From the NCBI RefSeq assembly GCF_030867095.1, contig NC_081828.1, positions 1,441,001 to 1,505,000 on the forward strand: a stretch of DNA of 64,000 nt, given 5' to 3'. The notes below the pieces were generated by a model. It made no database searches. It saw only the letters and a program-made list of their open reading frames with translations, and had not been told where the DNA came from. Of the stretch, positions 62,801 to 64,000 are shown in pieces. A program made the translations under genes and the position numbers. Position 1 is the stretch's first letter; every line of letters starts with the position of its first letter. Source of the stretch: Alligator mississippiensis (lineage: Eukaryota; Chordata; Crocodylia; Alligatoridae).

Positions 62801-63009
62801 TGGGTCGCGGTGCTCCGCAAGCACACGGGCCCACGGCCCGTGCCAGGAGCCGCTCGTGCACCCGCAGCCCGGCGCTCGCCCCGGGACCAGGTCATGGCCT
62901 GAGGCCCCAGGCCCCCCCCGGCACACGGCTCTCGCTCTCGGTGCCGGAGCTGAGGGCAGGGGGACAGGCCTCAAACTCGGGGCAGGCGGCTCGGGGGGCC
63001 GTGTCATTC

Positions 63010-63160
63010 ACCCGGGCTCGCGGCAGGGCTTTAAATTGATTCCCGGTGTCTATATTTCATGCTGGAAATTGGCTTGTACATCCCCGCGGTGATCTATGGG
63101 GGCCGTCTCCTTAAGAAAAAGCAAGAGTAAATGTGTAATTTCTCCCTTGACAGCCCACGG
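63010..63160. promoter_or_regulatory. Candidate conserved non-coding element I, ERI3 intron
   Basis: GGCTTTAAATTGATTCCC, GTCTATATTTCATGCTGG, AAATTGGCTTGTACATCC and AGAGTAAATGTGTAATTTC in GC-rich surroundings. No repeat similarity seen. Confidence 0.45.
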
Positions 63161-63239
63161 CGCGGCGGCGATCCTTCTTCCCGCTCCCGCGTTCCGGGAC
63201 AGCGCCGCCCCCTCCCCGGCGCCGCGCCGGCCCCCGCGC

Positions 63240-63320
63240 CCCGCGCCTTGATGTCTCCATTTCATTACCGCCCGCCCATTCATCACGCTGTTCCCGTAAG
63301 GGTGACTTTGCCCACTTGCG
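63240..63320. promoter_or_regulatory. Candidate regulatory element J, ERI3 intron
   Basis: TCTCCATTTCATTACCGCC and CCCATTCATCACGCTG followed by GTAAGGGTGACTTTG. Small AT-richer island. Confidence 0.3.
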
Positions 63321-63439
63321 TGTGGCCGGCCGGGCCGGCGGGCGCGGGGAGGGGTGCCCCAGCGGTGGGGGGTTGGGGGGCACGGTGCTGCCCCCCGGGC
63401 GATGGAGGTGGCGGCTGGGGGGCCGGAGGGGGTGGGGGA

Positions 63440-63665
63440 GCATCCTTACTGATGTGTAAATGATAAAGAAGCCTCCACATCCATCTCGGGACTGTAAATC
63501 CAGGCGGCGCGGTACCATCAAGCCGCAGCGATAATAATGTGAAATTAGGTCTCTCGATCAGCGGGAGGAGGCCTTTTAATCACGGCTTAAAGGGTGCAAA
63601 CGCTGTTTATCATAATTGAACTGTATCCGGGCTAATTGTGCCCATATTTCACTGTCTCGGAGGCA
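63440..63665. promoter_or_regulatory. Candidate conserved non-coding element K, ERI3 intron
   Basis: GTGTAAATGATAAAGAAGCC, GCGATAATAATGTGAAATTA, CTTTTAATCACGGC, GTTTATCATAATTGAAC and GGGCTAATTGTGCCC form a dense cluster of TAAT, GATAA and ATAAT words without repeat similarity. Confidence 0.5.
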
Positions 63666-64000
63666 GCCGCCGCCTGGTGACGGAGGCTGCGCCGGCCGCC
63701 GGGAGACGCGCCGGGCGGCTCCCAGGTGCGCCGGCAGGTGCCGGCCGTGGGTGCGTCCTTGCCTTTCTCTCCTGGCCCCCTGCCCCGAGACCTCCCCCAC
63801 GGCCCCTGGGTCACCCCCAAACAGGGCCAGCTTGCCCGGGGCAGTAGCGGGCAGCCTGGACGCCACGGGGATGGGCACGGCAGGCCTGCTCCCACCGGCT
63901 GCCGGGCGGACAGGCCTTGCTGTCCCTCCATGCCAGGACCCAGAACGGGACCTGTGCGGGCAACCCCCTGCAAGGAGCCCCGGGGATGGGAACGCAAGTG

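Larger units (their letters stand above)
62401..64000 (-). other. ERI3: ERI3 last intron, partial
   Basis: No further ERI3 exon is seen in the remaining 1.6 kb. It contains a LINE-UTR scrap and candidate regulatory islands, listed separately. A GC-rich block at 63660-64000 shows nothing more. Confidence 0.7.

Noticed and set aside
1-64000. Retroviral or other LTR element
   Set aside because: I looked for paired long terminal repeats, tRNA primer sites and gag/pol/env-like frames and saw none. All reverse-transcriptase frames are of LINE type.
1-64000. tRNA, rRNA or snRNA genes
   Set aside because: No cloverleaf with A/B boxes, no rRNA core sequence and no snRNA promoter motif was recognised by eye. 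A covariance-model scan would be needed to exclude small RNAs.

Overview
The window looks like a GC-rich, microchromosome-like piece of a sauropsid genome. A crocodilian is my first guess and a turtle is possible. The evidence is vertebrate exon-intron genes with CpG-island promoters, many CR1-type LINE fragments with short ATCTATGA-like tails, MIR-like SINE scraps, and long CA/TG satellites. No species-diagnostic sequence was seen, so the clade is an inference. Three protein genes are supported: KLF17 (+, coding 17287-19264), DMAP1 (+, coding 29568-60503) and the last exon of ERI3 (-, 62318-62400). The order KLF17-DMAP1-ERI3 matches human 1p34.1, and this synteny is why the Krueppel-like factor is called KLF17 rather than KLF1, KLF2 or KLF4.  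Layout: 1-17000 is non-coding sequence upstream of KLF17. It holds several large alternating purine-pyrimidine CA/TG tracts (1889-2250, 8150-8450, 11510-12780, 15870-16990), an orphan TATA box with a MEF2-type site near 13.1 kb, and an AT-rich island with GATA motifs at 14.9-15.5 kb. 17.0-20.24 kb is KLF17: promoter, three coding exons and a 3' UTR ending at AATAAA. 20.25-27.6 kb is intergenic, with a cluster of LINEs of which one is inserted into another. 27.6-60.76 kb is DMAP1, with a CpG promoter carrying mirrored ETS sites, a non-coding first exon and ten coding exons (463 residues, all GT-AG introns). Its introns are swollen by LINEs in the first two thirds and hold AT-rich, TAAT- and TCF-motif-rich islands that look like conserved regulatory elements in the last third. 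60.76-61.28 kb is a short CA-rich spacer where DMAP1 and ERI3 converge. 61.28-64.0 kb is the ERI3 3' UTR, its terminal coding exon and the start of its last intron, which also has AT-rich islands.  The genes do not form one pathway. KLF17 is a zinc-finger transcription factor of the KLF1/2/4/17 group, DMAP1 is a subunit of the TIP60/NuA4 and SRCAP chromatin complexes, and ERI3 is a DEDDh 3'-5' exonuclease. Their linkage is old synteny, possibly held by shared regulatory DNA. I see no operon, CRISPR array, retroviral element, tRNA or rRNA gene. The strongest leads are the array of candidate enhancers in DMAP1/ERI3 introns (two share a 15-bp TCF-type block), the GATA cluster 5' of KLF17, and a 215-bp mariner-type MITE.
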